From [Leptolyngbya] sp. JSC-1 (lineage in GTDB: Bacteria > Cyanobacteriota > Cyanobacteriia > Elainellales > Elainellaceae), in contig KL662191.1 in NCBI GenBank assembly GCA_000733415.1, positions 2,480,142-2,544,141 of the forward strand: DNA of 64,000 nucleotides, read 5' to 3'. The notes beneath the pieces were generated by a model, which saw only the letters and a program-made list of their open reading frames with translations, was not told where the DNA came from and did not search any database. The translations under genes and the position numbers were made by a program. Numbering within the stretch: position 1 is the first letter of the stretch; each line of letters starts with the position of its first letter. Of this stretch, positions 52,355 to 61,197 are shown in pieces.

Positions 52355-54232
52355 ATGCCCAGAAAACGCCGCTCATCTATTCCCTCTAACATTTCCTCTA
52401 AACTTGTTAGCAAACTGGACCGGCTCTCTTACCTGCCGGCAACCTTTCAGCTGATTTGGCAAGCTGCCCGCTATTGGACGCTGGCTTGGGTGATCTTGCT
52501 GCTGCTGCAAGGGTTACTACCAGCCGCGACCGTGTATCTGACCCGAATGCTGGTGGACGGTTTAGTTGCCGTAGTAGGGGCAGGCATTTCCTGGCAAGCA
52601 GTGCAGCCAGCGCTCCTCCCCATCCTGCTGATGGCGGCCACCCTGCTGTTAACCGAAGTGTTGCAGAATCTGATGGACTGGGTCCGCACGGGGCAAGCAG
52701 AACTGGTCCAGGATCATATTAGCGGGCTAGTGCACGAGAAATCCTATACTGTAGACTTCGCCTTTTATGAATCCTCTGACTACTACGATCGCCTCAGTCG
52801 CGCCACCAGCGATGCCAGTGGACAGTCTCTGTCATTGATCGAAAATGTCGGGAGTCTGCTGCAAAACAGCATTACTCTAGTGGCAATGGTGGCGATTCTG
52901 CTACCCTACGGTATCTGGTTGCCTGGGTTGCTGCTGATCAGCACATTGCCCGCTTTCTATGTCATGCTCCGCCTCAACCGCCACTATCACCGCTGGTGGG
53001 AGCAAACCACAACCGATCGCCGTCGCCTGCAATACTATGAACTGCTGCTGACCAACAATGCTCCAGCGGCAGAAATTCGGGTATTCAATCTGGGACCTTA
53101 CTTTGAATCTGCCTATCAGCGGTTGCGACGGCGGCTGCGACGGGAGCGGATGCAATTAGCCAAGCAACAAAGCCTAGGACGGATCGGGGCTGCGACACTG
53201 GCCTTAGTCCTCTCAGGCGGAGCACTGCTGTGGATGGGGCGGCAGGTTCTGCTAGGGGCTTTAACCTTAGGCGATCTGGCGCTGTTTTATCAAGCATTCA
53301 ACAAAGGGCAAGGGTTAATGCGCTCGGTACTCAACCATCTGGGGCAGATCTACAACAACAGCCTCTTTCTCAGCAATCTGTTTGAGTTTCTCAAGCTAGA
53401 GTCTCAAACGAACTTGCTTCCTGCAGACCCACTTCCAGCCGAGCTTTCGCCAATCCAAATTCAGCAGAGCATCCGGTTTCGGAATGTGCGCTTTCGCTAT
53501 CCGGGCAGCGATCGCCCGGTGTTAGACCAGTTCAACCTCACCCTACCGGTTGGTAAAGTCGTTGCAATTGTGGGTGACAACGGCGCCGGCAAAAGCACGC
53601 TCGTGAAGCTGCTCTGTCGCTTCTATGACCCTGAAGCGGGTGCGATTGAATTAGACGGTATTGACATCAGAACCTTTCCGCAGGCTGAACTACAGCGGTT
53701 GATTACGGTTCTATTTCAGTTCCCAATTCCCTACTTTGTTAGCGCAGCAGAAAATATTGCACTGGGCGATCAAACCGTTCCTGCCACCGTTGCCGCGATT
53801 GAAGCAGCTGCTCGCAATGCTGGCATTCACGAACGCATCGGATACTTACCCCAAGGCTATGACACCCTTATGGGCAAGTGGTTTCCAGGCGGAGTGGATC
53901 TGAGCGGCGGTGAATGGCAACGGCTGGCACTGGCACGCGCCTTTTTCCGCCGTGCCCCCATCATCATTCTGGATGAGCCAACAAGCGCTATGGATCCTTG
54001 GGCAGAAGCCGACTGGCTAGACCGATTTCGGCAATTGGCGAATGGGCGCACCGCTCTCGTGATTACCCATCGCTTCACCTTGGCCATGCGGGCAGACGTG
54101 ATCCATGTGATGCGGCAAGGGCAGATTGTGGAATCGGGCAATCATCAGGAGCTACTACAGCAGGGAGGACTGTATGCCCAATCCTGGAAAGCACAAATGG
54201 AAGCTTGTCCTCCGGCTCCCATCCGAAATTAA
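52355..54232 (+). CDS. ABC exporter of the lasso cluster (D)
   Basis: 625 residues. The N-terminal half has about six hydrophobic helices (WVILLLLQGLLPAATVYL, LALVLSGGALLWMGRQVLL). The C-terminal ATPase has Walker A VGDNGAGKSTLVKLL, the signature DLSGGEWQRLALARAF, Walker B IIILDEPTSAMDPW and the switch His in VITHRFTLAM. Export of the mature lasso peptide and self-immunity are the expected roles. It begins 12 bases after the kinase stop. Confidence 0.92.
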   Translation: MPRKRRSSIPSNISSKLVSKLDRLSYLPATFQLIWQAARYWTLAWVILLLLQGLLPAATVYLTRMLVDGLVAVVGAGISWQAVQPALLPILLMAATLLLTEVLQNLMDWVRTGQAELVQDHISGLVHEKSYTVDFAFYESSDYYDRLSRATSDASGQSLSLIENVGSLLQNSITLVAMVAILLPYGIWLPGLLLISTLPAFYVMLRLNRHYHRWWEQTTTDRRRLQYYELLLTNNAPAAEIRVFNLGPYFESAYQRLRRRLRRERMQLAKQQSLGRIGAATLALVLSGGALLWMGRQVLLGALTLGDLALFYQAFNKGQGLMRSVLNHLGQIYNNSLFLSNLFEFLKLESQTNLLPADPLPAELSPIQIQQSIRFRNVRFRYPGSDRPVLDQFNLTLPVGKVVAIVGDNGAGKSTLVKLLCRFYDPEAGAIELDGIDIRTFPQAELQRLITVLFQFPIPYFVSAAENIALGDQTVPATVAAIEAAARNAGIHERIGYLPQGYDTLMGKWFPGGVDLSGGEWQRLALARAFFRRAPIIILDEPTSAMDPWAEADWLDRFRQLANGRTALVITHRFTLAMRADVIHVMRQGQIVESGNHQELLQQGGLYAQSWKAQMEACPPAPIRN

Positions 54233-54249
54233 CTCTCAATATAGTAAAA

Positions 54250-54849
54250 ATGACACTAGATTCAGGTTTAACAGATTCATCAACGCCAGAAGCAGTCAAT
54301 ACCCATCTGCTACCCGGTTCTCAGCTTTGCTTAGCCTGTGGATTATGCTGCAGAGGAGTAGTGGTGACCCGTGCCGTTCTGATGCCCGATGAGGTAGAAA
54401 AAGCCGAACGTTTGAACCTGTCGGTTTGCCGACAAGGTAAACAAGATTTGTTTGCGTTGCCCTGCGCTTATCACGTGGATAAAAAATGTTCAATCTACGA
54501 GGAGCGGTTCAAAGTTTGCGGAGGCTACCAATGCGAGATGCTGAAACGATTATTAGCGGGGGAAGTGAATTTAGACCAGGCGCTAGAGATAGTTCGAATG
54601 GTGCAACGCCTGGAACAGGAAATTTACCAACTTTTGGGGAAGCATGATGCTTCAAAGAGCGTTTGGGATTTATTCAACGAATTTTTAAACACAGAGCACA
54701 ACACATCGGGTGAAGCCTTAAAGAGTCATCCTGAATTGTTATTGAAAGCTCGCATGCTTTCTCTGCTTGGCAATAAGTATTTTGAACCCAAGCTGGATGC
54801 AGAATTAAATGCAGCGGTTCAACCTCTGAGAGCAAGTATTCCTTCATGA
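54250..54849 (+). CDS. YkgJ-type cysteine-cluster protein in the lasso operon
   Basis: 199 residues from the ATG at 54250, 17 bases after the exporter stop. The N-terminal half holds a YkgJ/UPF0153-like metal-binding pattern: CLACGLCCRG, LPCAYHVDKKCSIYEERF and KVCGGYQCEM. These domains are thought to bind zinc or an iron-sulfur centre. The C-terminal half (VNLDQALEIVRMVQRLEQEI) is helical and charged. Its role in a lasso cluster is unknown to me. It lies 7 bases before the nucleotidyltransferase gene, so it is part of the operon. Confidence 0.78.
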   Translation: MTLDSGLTDSSTPEAVNTHLLPGSQLCLACGLCCRGVVVTRAVLMPDEVEKAERLNLSVCRQGKQDLFALPCAYHVDKKCSIYEERFKVCGGYQCEMLKRLLAGEVNLDQALEIVRMVQRLEQEIYQLLGKHDASKSVWDLFNEFLNTEHNTSGEALKSHPELLLKARMLSLLGNKYFEPKLDAELNAAVQPLRASIPS

Positions 54850-54856
54850 CTTTAAG

Positions 54857-56008
54857 ATGACCATGGAAGAATACTCTGAAATCAAGCTTTTGCTGTGCTG
54901 TGCTCGTGTGCAAATGGACGCAACCACAACAGCTCAGATTCCCGCCCTCCTCCAAGCTGGTATTGATTGGGATTTGCTGCTGCAAATAGCAGTGCAGCAC
55001 GGCGTGTCACCCTTGCTGTATTGGAGTGTTAAGTCTGCCTGTCCGGATGCGGTTCCCCCTGCGATTCTCCAGCGGCTGCAGCGCCTGTTCCAAATCAATG
55101 CCCAGCAAAACCTGCTGCTGACCCAGGAACTGCTGCGGCTCCTCAGCCTATTTGAAGCTGAGCAAATTCCGGTTTTGCCGTTTAAAGGTCCAATTCTTGC
55201 CCTAACCGTTTACCAAAATCTTTCTCTGCGCCAGATTACCGATCTGGATCTGCTGGTGGATAAGTCGCATCGCTCTCAAGCAATCGAACTGTTGATGGCG
55301 CAAGACTATGAGCCGCGGATCGAGGTCCCTTGGGAAACCCACCTGATTCGAGCCAACGGGCTGTATAACATCGATTTACACTCAACCCTGGCTCCCAAAC
55401 ACCTCTCCTATCCACTGCAAAATCGAGAGGTGTGGCAGCATCTTGAATCTGGCTGGGTGGGTGGTAAACCCGTGAAGATGCTCACTCCCGAAATGGATCT
55501 CTTGATGCTGTGCCTGCATGGCACCAAGGAAGGCTGGCGCCATTTGAACCGCATTTGCGATGTAGCGGAACTGGTGCGAACCAAGCCGCTGAACTGGCAG
55601 TTGTTGCAGCAGCAGACCGAACACTGGGGAGTGCGGAGACTCATCAGCCTAGGGCTATTGCTGGCTCACGACCTCTTGCAGGCCAGCCTACCGCAACCAG
55701 CAGCAGAGTGGATTGCTCGCGATCGGACAATGGGTTGTTTGGCTAGGAGTGTTAAGCAAACGCTGTTCAGTCCTACCACTGGGCAAATTGGCGAAGTGGA
55801 GCGGAGCTTGTTCCACATCCGCACGCGGGAGCGGTTCCAGGATCAGTTTTGGAGCTGGTGGGGGTTGATGGAGCATTCAGGTTGGATTAAACCGACTGCT
55901 GAGGATCAAGCCTTCGTGCCATTGCCCCCTGCCCTTTCCTCGCTCTATTACCTGATTCGCCCATTCCGGGTGCTGAGAAAATATGGAACAACGCTGCTCC
56001 GGCGATAG
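54857..56008 (+). CDS. nucleotidyltransferase family protein (PF14907-like) of the lasso cluster
   Basis: 383 residues: QHGVSPLLYWSVKSACPDA, then FKGPILALTVYQNLSLRQIT followed by DLDLLVDKSHRSQAIELLM, the acidic metal-binding motif of the NTP_transf_5 type. A later DLLMLCLHGTKEGWRHLNRI is also typical. Related genes occur next to lasso kinases in Bacillus clusters, where one was linked to attachment of hexose to a phosphorylated peptide. It ends convergent to glnA with a gap of 107 bp. Confidence 0.85.
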   Translation: MTMEEYSEIKLLLCCARVQMDATTTAQIPALLQAGIDWDLLLQIAVQHGVSPLLYWSVKSACPDAVPPAILQRLQRLFQINAQQNLLLTQELLRLLSLFEAEQIPVLPFKGPILALTVYQNLSLRQITDLDLLVDKSHRSQAIELLMAQDYEPRIEVPWETHLIRANGLYNIDLHSTLAPKHLSYPLQNREVWQHLESGWVGGKPVKMLTPEMDLLMLCLHGTKEGWRHLNRICDVAELVRTKPLNWQLLQQQTEHWGVRRLISLGLLLAHDLLQASLPQPAAEWIARDRTMGCLARSVKQTLFSPTTGQIGEVERSLFHIRTRERFQDQFWSWWGLMEHSGWIKPTAEDQAFVPLPPALSSLYYLIRPFRVLRKYGTTLLRR

Positions 56009-56115
56009 AGCATTCATCACCGTTCATCACCATAAAGGAGCAAGGGGATAGTAACCACCCTGCTCCTCAAAAAATCTTCTGAGTTTCTAGCAAAACTCAG
56101 ATTAGCAATCCCAAC

Positions 56116-57534
56116 TTAGCAGTCATAGTAGAGCGCAAACTCGTAGGGGTGAGGCCGCAGCCGCATCGGGTTCACCTCGTTGTCGAGCTTGTACTGAATC
56201 CAGGTGTTGATCAGGTCTTCGGTAAAGACGCCACCGGTGGTCAAGAAGTCATGATCTTTCTCGAGGCACTCCAGCGCATCTTCTAGCGATCCTGGCGTAG
56301 AAGGAATCTTCGCCAATTCTTCGGGGCTGAGGTCGTAGATATCCACATCCAGCGGTTCGCCCGGATCGATCTGGTTCTTGATCCCATCGATACCGGCGCA
56401 GAGCATCGCCGCAAAGGCCAAGTAGGGGTTCGAGGTGGCATCCGGACAGCGGAACTCCAGACGTTTTGCCTTCGGGTTCGAGCCAGACAAGGGAATCCGC
56501 ACCGAAGCTGAACGGTTGCCCTGCGAGTAAGCCAGGTTCACTGGAGCTTCAAAGCCTGGAACGAGGCGCTTGTAGGAGTTGGTGGTGGGGTTGGTGAAGG
56601 CGAGCAGAGCTGGAGCATGCTTCAGGATGCCGCCGATGTACCACAGCGCCATCTGGCTCAGGCCGGCATACTTGTCGCCACCGAACAGAGGCTGACCGTC
56701 CTTCCAGATTGACTGGTGCGTGTGCATCCCCGAACCGTTGTCGTTGAAGACTGGTTTGGGCATGAAGGTAACGGTTTTGCCGTACTTGCGGGCTACATTC
56801 TTGATGCAGTACTTGTAGATCATCAAGTTGTCAGCGGACTTGACCAGCGTATCGAAGCGGATGCCCAATTCGCACTGACCACCTGTTGCTACTTCATGGT
56901 GATGCTTTTCAATCGGTACACCGCACTCAGCCATCGTCAGCAGCATCTCACTGCGCATGTCCTGGGAGGTGTCGGTGGGAGCGACGGGGAAGTAGCCTTC
57001 CTTGTAGCGAGGCTTGTAGCCCAGGTTGCCGCCCTCTTCCTTGCGGCCAGAGTTCCAGCGGCCTTCGACTGAATCGACGTAGTAGTAGCCTTCGTGCTGG
57101 TTTTGGTCGAACCGGACATCATCAAAGATGAAGAACTCGGCTTCAGGACCAAAGAAGGCAGTATCGCCAATACCGCTGGCGGTGAGGTAGTCGAGGGCCT
57201 TTTGGGCGATCACGCGCGGGCAGCGAGAGTAAGGTTCACCAGTACGGGGTTCCTTAATGCTGCAAATGAAGCTCATGGTCGGCTCTTTCATGAACGGATC
57301 GATCCAAGCTGTGTCCGGATCGAGCACCATCGACATGTCCGACTCGTTGATGGCTTTCCAACCGCGGATACTAGAGCCATCAAACGCCACACCATCGACA
57401 AAGCTGCTTTCATCAATTTGATTTTCGTAGACCGTCAAATGCTGCCAAATTCCCGGCAGGTCAATAAACTTGAGGTCAATCAGCTTGATGCCCTTCTCTT
57501 TAATCAAGCTCAAGACTTCTTGGGGGGTTGCCAT
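56116..57534 (-). CDS. glnA: glutamine synthetase type I
   Basis: 472 residues, the normal GSI length. Makes glutamine from glutamate, ammonium and ATP, the main entry of nitrogen. Motifs: VAFDGSSIRGWKAINESDM, GPEAEFFIFDDVRF, KHHHEVATGGQCELGIRF, NDNGSGMHTHQSIWKDG and the adenylylation-site region NLAYSQGNRSASVRIPLS. The start follows AAGGAGTAGTC. Cyanobacterial GlnA is usually controlled by NtcA; I do not see a perfect GTA-N8-TAC site in the 140 bases upstream. Confidence 0.98.
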   Translation of the reverse strand: MATPQEVLSLIKEKGIKLIDLKFIDLPGIWQHLTVYENQIDESSFVDGVAFDGSSIRGWKAINESDMSMVLDPDTAWIDPFMKEPTMSFICSIKEPRTGEPYSRCPRVIAQKALDYLTASGIGDTAFFGPEAEFFIFDDVRFDQNQHEGYYYVDSVEGRWNSGRKEEGGNLGYKPRYKEGYFPVAPTDTSQDMRSEMLLTMAECGVPIEKHHHEVATGGQCELGIRFDTLVKSADNLMIYKYCIKNVARKYGKTVTFMPKPVFNDNGSGMHTHQSIWKDGQPLFGGDKYAGLSQMALWYIGGILKHAPALLAFTNPTTNSYKRLVPGFEAPVNLAYSQGNRSASVRIPLSGSNPKAKRLEFRCPDATSNPYLAFAAMLCAGIDGIKNQIDPGEPLDVDIYDLSPEELAKIPSTPGSLEDALECLEKDHDFLTTGGVFTEDLINTWIQYKLDNEVNPMRLRPHPYEFALYYDC

Positions 57535-58283
57535 GACTACTCCTTAAACAATCTCTTAGGCTGTCTCTTGATATGCACGCTTACTCGCAGAGAGTATTTA
57601 CTCAAAGGGAGTAAAAATATTGGGCTGGCGCTTGGATTTGCACTGAAGCCGATCGTTGAAGCCGATATGATATAGATGCGACTTTACCCCATTGATTCAG
57701 CAGCAGCTCTCGACTCAGCGATTGCCCTGCTCCAGCAGGAGGAAACCATCCTCAACGAACCGGACTTCAATTCACCTGAATCATCCTAGGAACAGGCTTA
57801 CACAGATTTTGTATTCAAAACTACAAATCAATCTTTTTACTTGATTAAACTTGCTCAATGGGTTATTGACCTGGTCTGCCAAGTGGTGCTGCCGGATGTG
57901 TAAGAGCGGTTGTTTAGCGCCCCAGCGGGTTATAAATCGAGGTTTTGCGGCTTGCAGAACCGATGGCGCTGCTGTAACTACTCGTGAATCCCCAGGCTTA
58001 CCAAGACAATTAGGATAAGAATCTTTACAGTTCTTGGCTTGCTTCTCAGGTTTGGATGCAATTCTGTCAAACGCTGCATGATAAACTAAATGGCGATTGC
58101 CAGTCTTCATGTAGCCACATGTAAGGCATTAAAAATTAAGTCAGGGGGCAGGCATCTTGTCTGCGGTGGGCAAGGCGCTCACACTACAGCATCCCCGACT
58201 GCTTTTTGATTTGCCTATGGCCTACAGGCAATCAAGACATAGTAAACAGACTACTGATAACAAAACTTGGGAGACGAAATCTG
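57535..58283. other. 750-bp divergent intergenic region between glnA and apcF
   Basis: The part near glnA holds its promoter, with a repeated GAGTAAATAC/GAGTAAGC motif. A 37-codon frame at 57676-57789 (MRLYPIDSAAALDSAI) and a 109-codon reverse frame at 57781-58110 have no recognisable product. The region near 58200 presumably holds the apcF promoter. Confidence 0.5.
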
Positions 58284-58793
58284 ATGCGGGATGCGGTGAC
58301 CAGCCTGATTAAAAACTACGACAGCACCGGTCGATATCTCGATCGCAACGCCCTGGATTCTCTGAAATCTTATTTTGAGAGTGGTACAGCTCGTGTGCAA
58401 GCAGCAGCCGTAATCAATGGTAATGCCGCTGCCATCGTCAAGCAGGCAGCGTTACGTCTGTTTGAGGATATTCCAGAGCTAATTCGTCCGGGTGGAAACG
58501 CTTATACCACTCGTCGCTATGCGGCCTGCTTGCGCGATATGGACTATTACCTGCGCTACGCTAGCTATGCCCTAGTTGCGGGTAACACCGATGTACTGGA
58601 TGAGCGCGTACTCTACGGCCTGCGGGAAACCTACAACTCACTGGGTGTACCGATTGGTCCGACCGTTGTTGGTATCCAGATCATGAAAGATATCGTTAGG
58701 GAACGAGTCGCTGAGGCCGGAATTGCAACCGATGCCTACCTGGATGAACCCTTTGACTACCTGACACGCGAACTGAGCGAAACCGATGTTTAG
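58284..58793 (+). CDS. apcF: allophycocyanin beta-18 (core linker-type beta) subunit
   Basis: 169 residues from the ATG at 58284: MRDAVTSLIKNYDSTGRYLD, SGTARVQAAAVINGNAAAIV, then NAYTTRRYAACLRDMDYYLR with the chromophore-binding Cys in RRYAACLRD, and NSLGVPIGPTVVGIQIMKDI. This matches ApcF rather than ApcB in detail. ApcF is one of the terminal phycobilisome core subunits that pass energy to photosystem II. It is monocistronic with its own terminator. Confidence 0.93.
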   Translation: MRDAVTSLIKNYDSTGRYLDRNALDSLKSYFESGTARVQAAAVINGNAAAIVKQAALRLFEDIPELIRPGGNAYTTRRYAACLRDMDYYLRYASYALVAGNTDVLDERVLYGLRETYNSLGVPIGPTVVGIQIMKDIVRERVAEAGIATDAYLDEPFDYLTRELSETDV

Positions 58794-58835
58794 ACCAGCG
58801 AGCTTAATTAGCTAAATCAATTCATAACAATTCAT

Positions 58836-58868
58836 AACAGGGATGCCAAGATAGGCCCCTGTTTTTTG
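58836..58868 (+). terminator. rho-independent terminator of apcF
   Basis: AACAGGG pairs with CCCTGTT and is followed by TTTTTGTT, 43 bases after the apcF stop. Confidence 0.85.
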
Positions 58869-59128
58869 TTGATTAAGGTTTTTTATTGATTAAGTAATTC
58901 ACCAAGTTGTGCCGTCAGACTATGCCTACGCTTGCTTTTAACTAGCATCTGGTAAGGCTTCAATTGTAACCAAACCGCCTTCTTCAATCACAGCATCAAC
59001 CAATTATGTTGTTGTATTATTCTTGATCACATCTTCAGTTTAGTCCCAGTAACTCTTTCCTTCGCTATGGGTTAGTTGAAACCTGAAACTCGGCATCTCT
59101 GCCACGTTATAGGCTTGGGATGATGCCA
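58869..59128. other. intergenic region after apcF
   Basis: 260 bp without a recognisable gene between the convergent apcF and the small hypothetical gene. A TTGATTAAG string occurs twice next to the terminator. Confidence 0.4.
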
Positions 59129-59341
59129 TTAAAGCTGATCGAGCTGTTGTTTCAGCTCCTCTTTCACATCAATTGCAGCACAGCTAAAACGAGGTTTTGA
59201 GGAATCAGAATCGGGAAACTGAGGAGCAAATCCTAGTAACTGTGCTTTTATTGCTGGCAGTTCTTCATCAATATCACTGCCTGACTCTAGCATTGTGTAG
59301 ACTGACCTAATCGTGTGGATGGTTTGCAGAAGCCTAAACAT
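59129..59341 (-). CDS. small hypothetical protein after a GT4 gene
   Basis: 70 residues starting MFRLLQTIHTIRSVYTMLES, mostly acidic and helical, ending IDVKEELKQQLDQL. It overlaps the last eight bases of the glycosyltransferase gene, which supports coupled translation. No family is recognised. Confidence 0.5.
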   Translation of the reverse strand: MFRLLQTIHTIRSVYTMLESGSDIDEELPAIKAQLLGFAPQFPDSDSSKPRFSCAAIDVKEELKQQLDQL

Positions 59342-60686
59342 CTAATGCTGTGCGATAGGCGTAATGCAGCCGCTTGATGTAGTTCTCCATGCTAAACCGC
59401 TCTGCGTTAAGCCGACCTGCTTCGACGAGACGCTGCCGCAGCTCCCTGTCGCCCAACAGAGTTTCGAGCTGCTTCGTAATATCCTTAACGCTGTAAGGAT
59501 CGGCATAGAGGGCCGCATCTCCACAGATTTCGGGTAAACAGGAGACGTTGGAGGTAATCACCGGGCAGCCGAAGTTCATCGCTTCTAGAGGCGGCAGACC
59601 AAACCCTTCGTAGAGCGAGGGAAAGACCAAACAATAGGCTCCGCTGAACAGGTAGCGCAGGCTCTCCATCGTCACATATTCCAGCAGTTTCACTTTTTTC
59701 GTAGATTCTTTGTCATCGCTCAAGAATTGGGCCTTGCCCAGCTCATCTTCCCAAAGCCAGCCCTTTTTGCCGACAATCACCAGTGGCATATCGGTGTCAA
59801 TCGAGGCATAGGCATCAATTAATCGACCCACGTTTTTCTTCGGCTCGATCGCCCCCACAAACAGAATGTAGTTTTGGTACTTTAGGCTGTAGCGACGCAG
59901 AAACCGGGCAATCTCAGCGTCGGTGGCTTCTAGCGGCTTGAGAGCAATTGGCTGGTAGGTAACGACGACTTTAGCGGGATCAACATCGTAGTAGGTGAGG
60001 ATGTCTTGCTTGGAGTGCTCGGAGACGGTGATCGTAACGGCAGATTCCTTCAAGGTATCTTTGATTTTGTTGTAGAAGATCTTCTTGCCGTCAAGGGTAG
60101 CGTAGGGTAATCGCAGCGGAATCAGATCATGGACAGTGGTAATTTTCTTAGCACCCCGCACCTGCATGGGCAGCGGATAGGTGGCGTGCCAAATGTCTAC
60201 TTTTTCCTCGACATTGATGCTAGTGGTTAGCCGCAGGCGGTCGTATAGTCCATTAGCGAGGTCATAGCAGTAGGGCATACTGAAAGATGTGGCGTACTTG
60301 AGAAAATCTTCGGTATACTGCCCTTTCTTGACCACCAATCCGGCAAAGGACTTTCTACGCTTGGCCCGATAAAACGGAGAGGCTGATTTCAATAGCCATT
60401 TGGCTAAGCTTGGCCAGTCCTGTCGCCCGCCTTGATTGTCGAAGAAGAAGATTTCGTCGAGAATTGCGTTGTTTTTGTAGCCGCTGCGGCTGAGCAAGAT
60501 ATCCACCTTGGCTCCGAGGCGGTCCAGCGCTTCGAGTAGACTGAGGCCATAGGTTTTGATGCCGGTACCTTTGGTGAGTTGCAGGTTGAAGGCATCCACC
60601 AGAACTTTGACCCCGGCCAGGTTCAAGTCGGCCTCCAACTCTGGAGCAGGTGCTGTAACCCGTTGATTGTCGGTTGATAGTCCCAT
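59334..60686 (-). CDS. glycosyltransferase family 4
   Basis: 450 residues with two Rossmann-like domains. The N-terminal GIKTYGLSLLEALDRLGAKV and VDIWHATYPLPM with TVHDLIPLRLP are acceptor-side motifs. The C-terminal donor domain has ILFVGAIEPKKNVGRLIDAY and VFPSLYEGFGLPPLEAMNFG with the EX7E motif (Glu in YEGFGLPPLEA). It probably adds hexose from a nucleotide sugar in polysaccharide or glycolipid synthesis. No other polysaccharide genes are nearby. Confidence 0.9.
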   Translation of the reverse strand: MGLSTDNQRVTAPAPELEADLNLAGVKVLVDAFNLQLTKGTGIKTYGLSLLEALDRLGAKVDILLSRSGYKNNAILDEIFFFDNQGGRQDWPSLAKWLLKSASPFYRAKRRKSFAGLVVKKGQYTEDFLKYATSFSMPYCYDLANGLYDRLRLTTSINVEEKVDIWHATYPLPMQVRGAKKITTVHDLIPLRLPYATLDGKKIFYNKIKDTLKESAVTITVSEHSKQDILTYYDVDPAKVVVTYQPIALKPLEATDAEIARFLRRYSLKYQNYILFVGAIEPKKNVGRLIDAYASIDTDMPLVIVGKKGWLWEDELGKAQFLSDDKESTKKVKLLEYVTMESLRYLFSGAYCLVFPSLYEGFGLPPLEAMNFGCPVITSNVSCLPEICGDAALYADPYSVKDITKQLETLLGDRELRQRLVEAGRLNAERFSMENYIKRLHYAYRTALDV

Positions 60687-61197
60687 TCGCCATACTCCTG
60701 CAAAATAGCCACAGTGGTATATGATGCCATCTTTGGGGACGGGGGGGAATTGGAGGTGGGGAGATGGGGGAGTTAGGAGCTAGGTAATTCAACCAAATTA
60801 AACAACACATGGAGTGCGAGCGAGACGCTCGCAACGAGCAAGATACCCCAGGGTTTTGGTGAGGGGTGGGGGTGAGGGGTGAGGGGTGAGGGGTGTGGGG
60901 TGTGGGGTGTGGGGTGTGGGGTGGGGTGTGTGGGGTGTGGGGTGTGGGTATTGACTATAAAGCGCTCGGGTTAGTAAGTCTAAAAATAATTCGGTTGACC
61001 TACTCAGAAGCCAGAAGCAGAATTTCCCGCATCACCCGCATCAGTTAAGGCTTAGGTAAAGTTTGGTTCCTAATTCCTAGCAACAACAGAGCCAGATTAA
61101 GAATTCAAAAGCAAAATTCCTCCCCACCCCTCACCCCCCACCCCCCACCCCTCACCCCTCCACTCCCCACCTCTGACTCCTGCAGAAGATACAGTAA
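60687..61197. other. 510-bp intergenic region with G-rich and C-rich blocks
   Basis: 60858-60949 on the + strand is a run of GGGGTGAGGGGTGTGGGGTG-type units. 61118-61170 is a run of CCCCACCCCTCACCCC-type units, its complement. The two blocks could pair in a long hairpin or form G-quadruplexes. No gene is seen. Confidence 0.7.
60858..60949. repeat. G-rich tandem repeat, GGGGTG(A/T)-type
   Basis: More than ten GGGG runs spaced by two or three bases. It meets the pattern for a G-quadruplex on the + strand. The matching C-rich block lies 170 bp further on. Confidence 0.85.

Noticed and set aside
57535..57680. NtcA binding site upstream of glnA
   Set aside because: Only GTA-N8-TAT is found, not GTA-N8-TAC, and its spacing to a -10 is unclear.
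57676..57789. 37-codon frame resembling the start of a YrdC/Sua5 protein
   Set aside because: The similarity stops before the conserved PTETVYGLG motif, so it is probably chance.
57781..58110. 109-codon reverse frame
   Set aside because: No recognisable sequence and no ribosome site; composition looks non-coding.
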